Source: JALYNX01 sp963780755 (GTDB taxonomy: Bacteria > Actinomycetota > Acidimicrobiia > Spongiisociales > ZC4RG35). From it: a DNA stretch of 64,000 nucleotides. The position numbers and the translations under genes were made by a program. Of this stretch, positions 8,857 through 17,042 are shown one piece after another (position 1 is the stretch's first letter; the number at the start of each line of letters is the position of its first letter). The notes under the pieces are model-generated. The model did no database searches. It was not told where the DNA came from and was given only the letters and a program-made list of their open reading frames with translations. The DNA lies in assembly GCA_963780755.1 (NCBI GenBank), contig CAWACX010000002.1, positions 62,001 through 126,000 of the forward strand. Reading direction: 5' to 3'.

Positions 8857-9510
8857 TCACTCCACGAACTGGATCAGGTCCTCGTTGAACTCGTAGTAGC
8901 CGACCAGCGTCGGGTCGGTCACCCCGGCCCACTCCCAATGCCATGCCTCACGTGTCGAACGGTCACACCATGCCCAGCGGGGGTGGACCCAGCCGAACCG
9001 ATATGCGTTGCCCTGCATCCAGCGCATCGCCTTGTCGTTGCACCCGAGGACTCCGTAGCCATCGCCAAAGTCCACGGCGCGGCCCCAACCGTGGTTGGAC
9101 ACACCGGGGCGTGCAGTGGGTGGTCCGGTGCAGACCCTGGTGCGCTTGGTTCCGGTCTGGGCCCGCTCTCCGGTGAGCGGATCGACCGAATAGATATCGG
9201 TCTCGGTTATGGGACAGCGCTTGTTGTAGGCGGCCTTCTGGCTGTTGTAGCTGCGGTAACAGTCCACCGGCGCGAGCTTGATCCCATCGCTCTCCGCGGC
9301 CTCGAGCATCAGTGCGTACATGTAGGCCGCGTCTCGCTCCAGAGTGCAGCCACGGAAGGTCATCAGCCGGTCGCTGTCCATGTCGCCGTTGACATAACCG
9401 TCGACTTCGAGGTCGAGGCTGTAGGCCTCTTCGCCTGCCGGGACGTACTCAGGAGAGGCACCTGGGACCAGCGCGGCAAGGAGCGAGAGTATTGCGAGAG
9501 CAGTGGGCAT
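8857..9510 (-). CDS. Secreted M15-family D-alanyl-D-alanine carboxypeptidase-like protein
   Basis: A short signal peptide (ALAILSLLAALVPGASP) precedes a VanY/DacB-like zinc peptidase domain. The metal and catalytic signatures are visible: SNHGWGRAVDF (SxHxxGxAVD, about residue 138) and WHWEW near the C-terminus (H of the HxE-type motif). CYRSYNSQKAAYNKR matches the substrate-side motif. It should trim D-Ala from peptidoglycan stem peptides outside the cell. At 217 residues it is a compact single-domain member. No good Shine-Dalgarno precedes the ATG. A second M15 protein, anchored by SLH domains, lies at 52.6 kb. Confidence 0.88.
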   Translation of the reverse strand: MPTALAILSLLAALVPGASPEYVPAGEEAYSLDLEVDGYVNGDMDSDRLMTFRGCTLERDAAYMYALMLEAAESDGIKLAPVDCYRSYNSQKAAYNKRCPITETDIYSVDPLTGERAQTGTKRTRVCTGPPTARPGVSNHGWGRAVDFGDGYGVLGCNDKAMRWMQGNAYRFGWVHPRWAWCDRSTREAWHWEWAGVTDPTLVGYYEFNEDLIQFVE

Positions 9511-9564
9511 GAAATGAGAAAAGACTTAGCCCCCTATCGGCGGGAAGCGCATTTCCCTTGAGAG

Positions 9565-9652
9565 GAATACGCGAATACGGCGGTACGCGAATACGCAGGC
9601 AAAGGCAAGGAAGGATCGGCGTATGTGCGTATACGCGTGTGGGCGTACAGGC
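9565..9652. repeat. 8-bp phased tract between clpC and the M15 peptidase gene
   Basis: The gap downstream of clpC holds eleven consecutive 8-bp blocks in one register. Blocks 1-4 follow GAATACGC (9565-9596), the middle three are A/G-rich, and blocks 8-11 follow GTATACGC (9621-9652). The outer halves are partly complementary (ATACGC against GCGTAT), so a long imperfect hairpin is possible. No coding potential is apparent. Confidence 0.65.
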
Positions 9653-9659
9653 GGCGGAG

Positions 9660-12137
9660 CTAGTCCTGGCCGGCCATCTCCACGGGAGGGGTCTCCGGGG
9701 CGGTGACCGCCTCGAAGACGAGCTCCTGGTTGTCGCTGTCGATGGAGACCATGATCGTCGACCCGGCCTTGAAGTCGCCGAGGAGCACCCGCTCCGACAG
9801 CGGGTCCTCGAGCAGGCGCTGGATGGCGCGGCGCAGCGGGCGGGCGCCCAACTCCGGGTCGTAGCCCTTGTCTCCGAGGAACTCCTTGGCATCGTCGGTG
9901 AGCACCAGGTCGAGTTTCTGGCTGCTCAGCTGCTCCCTGACCCGCTCCAGCATGAGATCGACGATCTGCTTGAGCTCGGACATCGTCAACTCGTGGAAGA
10001 CGATGATCTCGTCGAGGCGGTTGATGAACTCGGGCCTGAAGTGCTTCTTCAGCTCCTCGGTGACCCGGCCCTTCATGTAGTCGTAGGAAACTTCCTCATC
10101 CTCGACGTGGAAGCCGACCGCCTTCTTGTGCAGGTCTCGGGTGCCCAGGTTTGAGGTCATGATGATGACGGTGTTCTTGAAGTCCACCGTCCGACCCTGG
10201 GCGTCGGTGAGTCGCCCCTCCTCGAGGATCTGGAGAAGGGTGTTGAACACGTCGGGATGCGCCTTCTCGATCTCGTCGAAGAGGACCACCGAGAACGGCT
10301 TGCGCCGCACGGCTTCGGTCAACTGGCCGCCTTCGTCGTAGCCGACATATCCCGGTGGTGACCCAACGAGGCGGCTCACCGTGTGCTTCTCCATGTACTC
10401 GGACATGTCGAGCTGGATGAGCGCGTCCTCCTGGCCGAACAAGAACTCGGCGAGGGCCTTGGCGGTCTCGGTCTTTCCGACTCCGGAAGGCCCGAGGAAT
10501 ATGAACGATCCCGAAGGCCGGCGTGGGTCCTTGAGCCCGGCCCGGGTGCGCCGGATCGCCTTGGACACGGCGGTGATGGCGTCGTGCTGGCCGATGATGC
10601 GAAGGTGGAGCTCGTCCTCCATGTGGACGAGGCGCGCGGTCTCCTCCTCGGTGAGACGGTGGACCGGGATCCCCGTCCACTGGGCGAGGACTTCGGCGAT
10701 CTCCTCTTCGTCGATCACCCAACCCGACTCGCTGCCGGCGGACTCCTTCGCCTCGCGGGCGGAGAGCAGGTTGCGCTCCTCGTCACGGAGCGTCGAGGCT
10801 CGCTCATAGTTCTCCCGGGCCACAGCGTCCTGCTTGTCGCGCCGGACACTCGACAGCTTCTCGTCGATGGCCGTGATCTCGGGGACGTCTGACGTGCGAT
10901 GAATCCGGGTCCGGCTCCCCGCCTCATCGATGAGGTCGATTGCCTTGTCGGGAAGGAATCGGTCGGAGAGGTAACGGTCGGCCAGGTTGGCTGCGCTCAC
11001 GATCGCCTGATCGGTGAAGCGCACCGAGTGGTGGGCCTCGTAGCGGTCCTTGAGGCCAAGCAGGATTTGGATGGTCTCGCTGACCGAGGGCTCCTCGACC
11101 TGGATCGGCTGGAATCTGCGCTCGAGGGCCGAGTCCTTCTCCAGGTACTTGCGGTATTCCTCCAGTGTGGTGGCGCCAACGGTCTGGAGCTCGCCCCGGG
11201 CCAGCATCGGCTTCAGGATCGAGGCAGCGTCGATCGCCCCCTCGGCGGCACCGGCGCCGACCAGGGTGTGGATCTCGTCGATGAACAGCACGATGTCACC
11301 GCGGCTCTTGATCTCTTTGAGCACCTTCTTGAGGCGCTCCTCGAAGTCGCCTCGATAGCGGGAGCCGGCGACGAGGGCGCCGAGGTCCAGGGAGTAGAGG
11401 TTCTTGCCCTGGAGGTTCTCGGGCACTTCCTTGGCCACGATGCGCTGGGCGAGGCCTTCTACGATGGCGGTCTTCCCCACGCCGGGCTCGCCGATGAGGA
11501 CAGGGTTGTTCTTGGTCCGCCGAGAGAGGATCTGCATGACTCTCTCGATCTCGCGGATCCTCCCGATGACCGGGTCGAGCTTGCGCTCGCGTGCGAGCTG
11601 GGTGTAGTTGCGCCCGAATTGGTCGAGGACGGTCGATCCCCCGGCCGAGGACTCACGGGTCCCTGACCCGGATGGCTCGGCGGAGTGCTCCTCGCCGCCC
11701 CCGGGGCCGGACAGGAGCTGGATCACGGTCTGCCGGACCTTCTGCAGCTCGGCGCCGAGTTGTTGCAGGACCTGGGCCGCCACGCCTTCACCCTCACGGA
11801 TCAGGCCGAGGAGAATGTGCTCGGTGCCGATGTAGTTGTGCCCGAGTTGCAGCGCCTCGCGCAGGCTGAGCTCGAGGACCTTCTTGGCCCGGGGGGTGAA
11901 TGGGATGTGGCCGGACGGGGACTGCTGGCCCTGGCCGATGATCTTGACCACTTCGTCGCGGACCGAGGCGAGGTCGATGTCGAGGCTCTCCAGAGCCTGG
12001 GCGGCGATGCCCTCCCCTTCGTTGAGGAGGCCGAGCAGGATGTGCTCGGTGCCGATGTAATTGTGGTTCAGATGCCGCGCTTCTTCCTGGGCCAGAACGA
12101 CGACCCGACGGGCTCTGTCCGTGAAACGCTCAAACAC
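9660..12137 (-). CDS. clpC: ATP-dependent Clp protease ATP-binding subunit ClpC
   Basis: This 825-residue AAA+ unfoldase has the complete ClpC layout. Two Clp_N repeats open the protein (FERFTDRARRVVVLAQEEA), followed by the first AAA domain (Walker A GEPGVGKT, sensor region FIDEIHTLVGAG), a UVR-like coiled middle domain (ARENYERASTLRDEERNL), the second AAA domain (GPSGVGKTETAKAL, LFDEIEKAHPDV) and a C-terminal D2-small domain. It feeds substrates to ClpP. It starts at a GTG with GGGAG six bases before it. It is divergent from the polyprenyl synthase gene. In M. tuberculosis clpC1 is also near lysS and panC, so context supports the call. Confidence 0.97.
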   Translation of the reverse strand: MFERFTDRARRVVVLAQEEARHLNHNYIGTEHILLGLLNEGEGIAAQALESLDIDLASVRDEVVKIIGQGQQSPSGHIPFTPRAKKVLELSLREALQLGHNYIGTEHILLGLIREGEGVAAQVLQQLGAELQKVRQTVIQLLSGPGGGEEHSAEPSGSGTRESSAGGSTVLDQFGRNYTQLARERKLDPVIGRIREIERVMQILSRRTKNNPVLIGEPGVGKTAIVEGLAQRIVAKEVPENLQGKNLYSLDLGALVAGSRYRGDFEERLKKVLKEIKSRGDIVLFIDEIHTLVGAGAAEGAIDAASILKPMLARGELQTVGATTLEEYRKYLEKDSALERRFQPIQVEEPSVSETIQILLGLKDRYEAHHSVRFTDQAIVSAANLADRYLSDRFLPDKAIDLIDEAGSRTRIHRTSDVPEITAIDEKLSSVRRDKQDAVARENYERASTLRDEERNLLSAREAKESAGSESGWVIDEEEIAEVLAQWTGIPVHRLTEEETARLVHMEDELHLRIIGQHDAITAVSKAIRRTRAGLKDPRRPSGSFIFLGPSGVGKTETAKALAEFLFGQEDALIQLDMSEYMEKHTVSRLVGSPPGYVGYDEGGQLTEAVRRKPFSVVLFDEIEKAHPDVFNTLLQILEEGRLTDAQGRTVDFKNTVIIMTSNLGTRDLHKKAVGFHVEDEEVSYDYMKGRVTEELKKHFRPEFINRLDEIIVFHELTMSELKQIVDLMLERVREQLSSQKLDLVLTDDAKEFLGDKGYDPELGARPLRRAIQRLLEDPLSERVLLGDFKAGSTIMVSIDSDNQELVFEAVTAPETPPVEMAGQD

Positions 12138-12237
12138 CTGTGACTCCCAAGCCTGACATACGCAACTTTACCACCGGGCCGCTCTTCCCTTCCCTGGAGG
12201 GCGATGGAGCGGCCTGTTGGTAATACCATCGTCATTT

Positions 12238-13230
12238 GTGGACGATCTCCAAAGTCTGATCGATATTCCTCGAATATGGGGGTCAATGTCGAGAGTGGAG
12301 GAGCGGTTGCTCGAAGCCGCCTCCGCCGATGACGCCTACCTGACCAAGGTCGCCCAGCACCTGCTCCTAGCCGGAGGGAAGCGTCTCCGTCCCCTACTCG
12401 CCCTGCTCGCCGCCGAGTTCGGCCCGGACGCCGGCAGTCATCGCCCGGTGGAGGCCGGAGTGTCCGCCGAGTTGATCCATGTCGGCTCCCTGTATCACGA
12501 CGACGTCATCGACGAGTCCGACACCCGACGCGGTGCACCCTCCGTCAACGCCAACTGGTCGAACACGGTGGCCATCCTCGCGGGTGACTTCCTGATGGCC
12601 CGCGCCTCCGAGGTCGCGGCCACCCACCTCTCCCAGGAGTCGGTACGGCTGTTGGCTGCGACATACGCCGAGCTGGTCGAGGGCCAGACCAAAGAACTGC
12701 AGTTGGTGGGGAACCTGGACCACAGTATCGAGGAGTACCACCAGGTGATCGGGGGCAAGACCGCCTCCCTGATCCGCACTTCAGCCCGCCTCGGCGCCCT
12801 CGCCGCCGACGCCTCCCCCGAGGTCGTGGAGGCACTCTCCTCCTGGGCGTGGGAAGTGGGCATGGTGTTCCAGATCGCCGACGACGCCCTCGACCTGGTG
12901 GCGGACGAGGAGACCATCGGGAAGCCCGCAGGTTCCGACATCCGGGAAGGGACCTTCACCGCACCGGTCCTGCTCGCCGCCCGGGGCCCGGCCGGAGACC
13001 GGATCCGGCACCTGCTCGAGGCGCCGATGCCCTATTCCGACGAGGCGGTGGAGGAAGTCATCCGCCTCGTCCGCTCCGGCGGCCATGTCGAGGAGTCGTT
13101 GCAGGGGGCGACCAGCCGGTTGAAGGTTGCCACCGATGCCCTCACCGCCGTCGGTGACGGGCGACCGCGGGAGATCCTGGAGGAGTTGGGCGCCTACCTG
13201 TTGGAGAGGGTGGACACGGCGCGGAGTTAG
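12238..13230 (+). CDS. Polyprenyl diphosphate synthase (isoprenyl chain elongation)
   Basis: This 330-residue all-alpha trans-prenyltransferase has KRLRPLL (about residue 45), the first aspartate-rich motif HDDVIDESDTRRG and the second motif QIADDALDLV. It condenses IPP with an allylic primer to make a longer prenyl diphosphate, most likely for menaquinone; chain length cannot be read from the sequence. I use the GTG at 12238; a TTG seven codons earlier is possible. There is no Shine-Dalgarno, and TAATAC at 12221-12226 sits about 12 bases before the GTG, compatible with a leaderless transcript. Divergent from clpC and convergent with lysS. Confidence 0.88.
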   Translation: MDDLQSLIDIPRIWGSMSRVEERLLEAASADDAYLTKVAQHLLLAGGKRLRPLLALLAAEFGPDAGSHRPVEAGVSAELIHVGSLYHDDVIDESDTRRGAPSVNANWSNTVAILAGDFLMARASEVAATHLSQESVRLLAATYAELVEGQTKELQLVGNLDHSIEEYHQVIGGKTASLIRTSARLGALAADASPEVVEALSSWAWEVGMVFQIADDALDLVADEETIGKPAGSDIREGTFTAPVLLAARGPAGDRIRHLLEAPMPYSDEAVEEVIRLVRSGGHVEESLQGATSRLKVATDALTAVGDGRPREILEELGAYLLERVDTARS

Positions 13231-13232
13231 TT

Positions 13233-13350
13233 GTCCCCCCTTTCCAAGGGGGGACCGCCTGAGCGAGGCGAAGGCGAGGGGGGTTCAGGTTTTCCCCCCT
13301 CGACGCGCTCACTGCGTTCGCTGGCGTCGGTCCCCCCGCTCCGCAGGGGG
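13233..13350. repeat. REP-like inverted pair between the polyprenyl synthase gene and lysS
   Basis: Two related GC-rich modules face each other in the gap between convergent genes. The first has a perfect 10-bp hairpin (13233-13255, C6TT / AAG6) followed by CGCCTGAGCGAGGCGAAGG. The second, reversed, ends with a G5/C5 hairpin near 13330-13350 and contains the related GAGCGCAGTGAG-like core. Tail-to-tail placement fits a REP/BIME-type element acting as a bidirectional terminator. A related module lies after the sigma factor gene at 58.3 kb. Confidence 0.6.
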
Positions 13351-13360
13351 ACACCTCAAA

Positions 13361-14842
13361 TCAAAGAGGCCGCAGCGTCGGAAACAGGATCACTTCCCGG
13401 ATGTGGTGCTGGTCGGTGAGAAGCATCACCAGCCGATCGACCCCGATCCCCAGCCCTCCGGTGGGGGGTAATCCGTACTCCAGGGCCATCAGGTAGTCCT
13501 CATCGACGGGATGGGCCTCCTCGTCGCCGGCCTCCCTGGCGGCGGCTTGCTCCTCGAACCGCGCCCGCTGGTCGTCGGGGTCGTTGAGCTCGCTGAAGGC
13601 GTTGGCGTACTCCGAGCCGGCGATCACCAGTTCGAAACGATCCGCGAGGCGGGGATCGTCGGTGTTGCGCCTCGCCAACGGGGAGACCTCGATGGGTGGA
13701 TGGGTGACGAAAGTGGGCTCCCAGATTCGGCCCTCGACAGCGACTTCGTAGATCTCGGCAATCAGCCGGCCCGGGCTCCAGCCCTCTTTCGCCTCCACCC
13801 CCACCCGCCCGGCTAACTGTCGCAGGGTCTGAGGCGAGGTGTCGAGGTCGATCTCTTCCCCGACCTGCTCCGAGACCAGGTCGGTCATCCGGGCCCGCCG
13901 ATAGGGCGGGGCGAGGTCGAGCTCCCGGCCCTGGTAGCTGACCGAGGTCGTGCCCTTGGCCCGGGCGGCGACCTCGCCGAAGACCTCCTCGACCAGGGCC
14001 AAGATCTCTTCATAGTCGGCAAATGCCTGATACGCCTCGAGCATCGTGAACTCGGGGTTGTGAGTGGAGTCGATTCCCTCGTTGCGGAAGATCCTCCCGA
14101 TCTCGAACACGCGCTCCATGCCCCCAACTACGAGTCGCTTCAGATAGAGCTCGGTGGCGATGCGCAGGTACATGCCCATGTCCAGGGCGTGGTGATGGGT
14201 CTGGAATGGCCTCGCGACTGCGCCGGTCGCCTGGGCCAACAGGATCGGGGTGTCGACCTCGACGAAGCCACGCTGCTCGAACTGGCGCCGCAACTCTGAG
14301 ACGACCACAGACCTGGCCAGCGCCACCTCCCGGGCTTCCTCATTGACCATCAGATCGAGATAACGGTGGCGGCTTCGGAGCTCCACGTCGCTCAGCCCGT
14401 GCCACTTGTCGGGGAGAGGGCGGAGCGACTTCTGGAGGGTCACCAGGCTCTTCACCTTGATGCTGAGCTCACCCTTGCGGGTGGTCATGACCGTTCCACC
14501 CGCACCCAGCCAGTCTCCGAGGTCTGCCGACTCAAATGCCGTCGCGATCCCTTCCCCGGCTTCCCCTCGGTCGACGACGAGCTGGATGGTCCCGGTCCCG
14601 TCGCGCAGCGTCCCGAACTGGAGCTTCCCGAACGATCGATGCAGCATCAGCCTCCCGGCCACCGAAACCTCGACCTCGGTGTGCTCGCCTGGGCCGAGTT
14701 CCCCGAACCGCTCATGCAGGGCGGCGGCGTACTCGGTCCTTTCGAAGCGATGGGGATAGCCGCCGGCGTCGAGAATCGCCTGATGGCGCTCGCGCCGGAG
14801 CGCAGTCTGGGAGTCTGGCTCCTGCTCGTCGTGAGTGGTCAT
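13361..14842 (-). CDS. lysS: Lysine--tRNA ligase (class II)
   Basis: This class II lysyl-tRNA synthetase has about 493 residues. The N-terminal OB fold (VSVAGRLMLHRSFGKLQFGTLRD) binds the anticodon; the catalytic domain shows motif 1 around RFEQRGFVEVDTP, motif 2 FRNEGIDSTHNPEFTMLE and motif 3 GGLGIGVDRLVMLLTD. I choose the ATG at 14842 (MTTHDEQEPDS), which falls after the panC stop; the open frame extends further upstream only by running over the end of panC. It follows panC on the same strand, as in M. tuberculosis, but panD and coaX are absent from the interval. Confidence 0.95.
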   Translation of the reverse strand: MTTHDEQEPDSQTALRRERHQAILDAGGYPHRFERTEYAAALHERFGELGPGEHTEVEVSVAGRLMLHRSFGKLQFGTLRDGTGTIQLVVDRGEAGEGIATAFESADLGDWLGAGGTVMTTRKGELSIKVKSLVTLQKSLRPLPDKWHGLSDVELRSRHRYLDLMVNEEAREVALARSVVVSELRRQFEQRGFVEVDTPILLAQATGAVARPFQTHHHALDMGMYLRIATELYLKRLVVGGMERVFEIGRIFRNEGIDSTHNPEFTMLEAYQAFADYEEILALVEEVFGEVAARAKGTTSVSYQGRELDLAPPYRRARMTDLVSEQVGEEIDLDTSPQTLRQLAGRVGVEAKEGWSPGRLIAEIYEVAVEGRIWEPTFVTHPPIEVSPLARRNTDDPRLADRFELVIAGSEYANAFSELNDPDDQRARFEEQAAAREAGDEEAHPVDEDYLMALEYGLPPTGGLGIGVDRLVMLLTDQHHIREVILFPTLRPL

Positions 14843-14861
14843 CGGGTGCGCTGATCCTGGA

Positions 14862-15749
14862 TCAGCGCAGAGTACCGAGCCGGCTGGGAGCATCGAGGAT
14901 GAGACCGCGGTCCGGGACGAACCGGCCATCGACGAGCTCGATGGCGATGTTGTCGATGAGCCGCACGGATCCCACCGTGGCCGCCACAGCGAGGACCGCC
15001 TGACGATCGAGGGTCTCGATGGGGACCATCGTGTCCTGGGTGGCCAACATCACATAGTCCACGTCGAGGCCTTTTACCGACCTCTGCACTGTGGCCTCGA
15101 GTCGATCGCCGCGGCGCTCGCCGGCGTCGATCTGCTCTGCCGCCTGGAACAGGCCGCGGCTGATGGCGAGAGCCCGTTCATGGCCCATGCGGTCCAGGCG
15201 GACATTCCTGCTGCTCAGCGCGAGGCCGTCAGGCTCCCTGACTACCGGGGCATCGACTATCTCGACCGGGAATCGGAGGTCCCTCGCCATTGCCCGGAGC
15301 ACAGCCAGCTGCTGGGCGTCCTTGCGCCCGAACAGGGCGACGTCGGGCCGCAGACCGGCGAACAGCTTGGCCACCACCGTGGCGACCCCTATGAAGTGCC
15401 CGGGTCGATGCCGTCCCTCCATCTCCTGGGACACTCTCCCCACCTCCACGACCGTCGACCAACCCTCCGGATAGACCTCGTCGGCATCGGGCACGAACAG
15501 AATGTCGACTGCGTGCTCATCGGCCAGGCGGGCATCACGCTCCAAGTCCCGGGGGTAGGCGTCGAAGTCCTCGGGATCGTTGAACTGGGTCGGATTGACG
15601 AAGAGCGAGACCACCAATGTGTCACATTGGGCCCGGAGCAGGTCCATGAGGGCGAGGTGGCCCTCATGGAAGAACCCGAGCGTCGGAAGCAGGCCGACAC
15701 GCCCCGAGTAGAGGGTTCTCGTCCCCTCGAATGTGGGGCTCAGCTCCAC
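14862..15749 (-). CDS. panC: Pantothenate synthetase
   Basis: PanC joins pantoate and beta-alanine with ATP to give pantothenate, the coenzyme A precursor. Seen in the 295-residue sequence are LLPTLGFFHEGHLALM (the HIGH-type nucleotide-binding motif), FVNPTQFNDPEDFDAYPR, the pantoate/ATP region LFGRKDAQQLAVLRAMARDL and DGLALSSRN. The start overlaps the end of the DUF2520 gene by about 10 bp, indicating coupling. The length is typical. Confidence 0.95.
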   Translation of the reverse strand: MELSPTFEGTRTLYSGRVGLLPTLGFFHEGHLALMDLLRAQCDTLVVSLFVNPTQFNDPEDFDAYPRDLERDARLADEHAVDILFVPDADEVYPEGWSTVVEVGRVSQEMEGRHRPGHFIGVATVVAKLFAGLRPDVALFGRKDAQQLAVLRAMARDLRFPVEIVDAPVVREPDGLALSSRNVRLDRMGHERALAISRGLFQAAEQIDAGERRGDRLEATVQRSVKGLDVDYVMLATQDTMVPIETLDRQAVLAVAATVGSVRLIDNIAIELVDGRFVPDRGLILDAPSRLGTLR

Positions 15750-16528
15750 TGGCGAACGTCTTCCGATCGCCCGGCGCGAATCGCAGTGGCCTCGGCCATG
15801 AGCCGAAACTGGCGACCCACCTCATCGGACACCTGATTGGCCGCTTCGAGATGACCCCGAACCGTCATCGAGTCACCCCGGGCGATGGGCCCCGTGAGCG
15901 CAGCGGCCCCTTGGCCGAAGAAGTTGGCGACAGCTCGCTCCACGAGCGGTCGCGACACCCTGGGCTCGACTCCTGCGTGCTCGAAGAGATCGCCGGCAAC
16001 AGCGAGCGACGTGATGACGAAGTTGGCCGCCGAAGCCGCGGCAGCGTGATAGGCCGGACGCATCGCATCGTCGAGCCGGAACGGCTCCATCCCCAGAGAA
16101 GACGCGAGCCGGGTCAACGTTTCTACGGCAGCCGGATCACCATCGATTCCGACATACGACCCAGCCAGTGCGCCCGCCCCTGCCACCGGGTCAGGGAGCG
16201 TCTGCAACGGGTGGAAGCCCCCGGTGCTCATCCCCCGGGCGGCCAAAGGGCGGAGCGCGTCGACCGGGACGAACCCGGAGAGGTGGGCGGCAACCGGCAC
16301 CGAACCGGCCCACTCGGCAATCGACGCCGCGACTTCTTCAATTGCCTCGTCGCTGACCGCGATGAGCAGCAGGTCGGCGGCGGGCAATGGAGTGTCGTAC
16401 CCGTACGGGGAGCCGAAGCGGCTTTCATTCGACCGTGAGACGATGCCGGCGATCTCATGGCCCGCGTCTGAGGCGGCAATCGCGATGGACCCCCCGGCCC
16501 GGCCCGGGCCGACGATCAGGAGACGCAT
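15740..16528 (-). CDS. Rossmann-like / DUF2520 protein next to panC (possible ketopantoate-reductase-like enzyme)
   Basis: MRLLIVGPGRAGGSIAIA is a Rossmann dinucleotide-binding start with the glycine-rich GxGxxG-type loop. The C-terminal helical half (RPAYHAAAASAANFVITSLA, then FEHAGV and LTGPIARGD) matches the DUF2520 family. These proteins resemble ketopantoate and pyrroline-5-carboxylate reductases in fold. The conserved neighbour panC, also seen in mycobacteria (Rv3603c), suggests a role in pantothenate synthesis, possibly reducing ketopantoate; that role is inference. The gene overlaps panC by 10 bp. Confidence 0.85.
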   Translation of the reverse strand: MRLLIVGPGRAGGSIAIAASDAGHEIAGIVSRSNESRFGSPYGYDTPLPAADLLLIAVSDEAIEEVAASIAEWAGSVPVAAHLSGFVPVDALRPLAARGMSTGGFHPLQTLPDPVAGAGALAGSYVGIDGDPAAVETLTRLASSLGMEPFRLDDAMRPAYHAAAASAANFVITSLAVAGDLFEHAGVEPRVSRPLVERAVANFFGQGAAALTGPIARGDSMTVRGHLEAANQVSDEVGRQFRLMAEATAIRAGRSEDVRQWS

Positions 16529-16579
16529 CGTTCACCGGTGCCTGACACTGCGACCGAGGCTAGTGCCCGGCCGGAACCT

Positions 16580-16921
16580 TCAGGCCTGCTCCTCCCGCAG
16601 CTGCTCGGGTGTGATCACCGGCCAGTTCGAGTCAATTTCGGACTTCATGGTGTGGTAGTCGTCCCGTCGCTTCCAGAACTTCGTCTTCCAGACCCGAAAT
16701 CGTCGTCGCTTCGGCTCTGATTGAACATGGAGAGGGTCGTGCTCTCCGCCACCGCGGACCTCTGGCAGCCCGGCGACCTCGTCGGGGTCATCCACCATGT
16801 GAAGCATCTGGTGGGTGTGGTGCCGAACCTGGCGGTGTTGTTGCTTGCGGTCGCTACGCGTCGGGCGGCCCTCGTTGTAACCGGGGATGCCCTGGCGATG
16901 CTCTCTCGACCGTTTTGCCAT
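16580..16921 (-). CDS. Small basic protein of unknown function
   Basis: I do not recognise this 113-residue protein. The start is well supported by AGGAGGA nine bases before the ATG at 16921; a longer frame upstream has no such signal. It is rich in Arg, Lys, His and Gln: a basic N-terminus (MAKRSREHRQG), a His-rich middle (HHTHQMLHMVDD), then a very basic patch (EPKRRRFRVWKTKFWKRRDD) and an acidic C-terminus. No membrane segment or signal peptide is visible. It stands between the folK fusion and DUF2520/panC, where mycobacteria carry other small unknowns (Rv3604c/Rv3605c). Nucleic-acid binding would fit its charge but is a guess. Confidence 0.65.
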   Translation of the reverse strand: MAKRSREHRQGIPGYNEGRPTRSDRKQQHRQVRHHTHQMLHMVDDPDEVAGLPEVRGGGEHDPLHVQSEPKRRRFRVWKTKFWKRRDDYHTMKSEIDSNWPVITPEQLREEQA

Positions 16922-17042
16922 CTGGATGATTCCTCCTGTTCCGGGACGCGTTCGTCGATCGGTTGGAGGAACGGGGGGCCACGGCCACAACCCATGACTG
17001 GAAGCTAGCACAGGCCCCGGGGACCGGAAGGTGGGTCTTCGC

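Noticed and set aside
9565..9652. CRISPR array
   Set aside because: Units are only 8 bp, contiguous and without spacers.
13361..14929. Longer LysS start at 14929
   Set aside because: The extra 29 residues overlap panC in another frame and resemble no LysS N-terminus.
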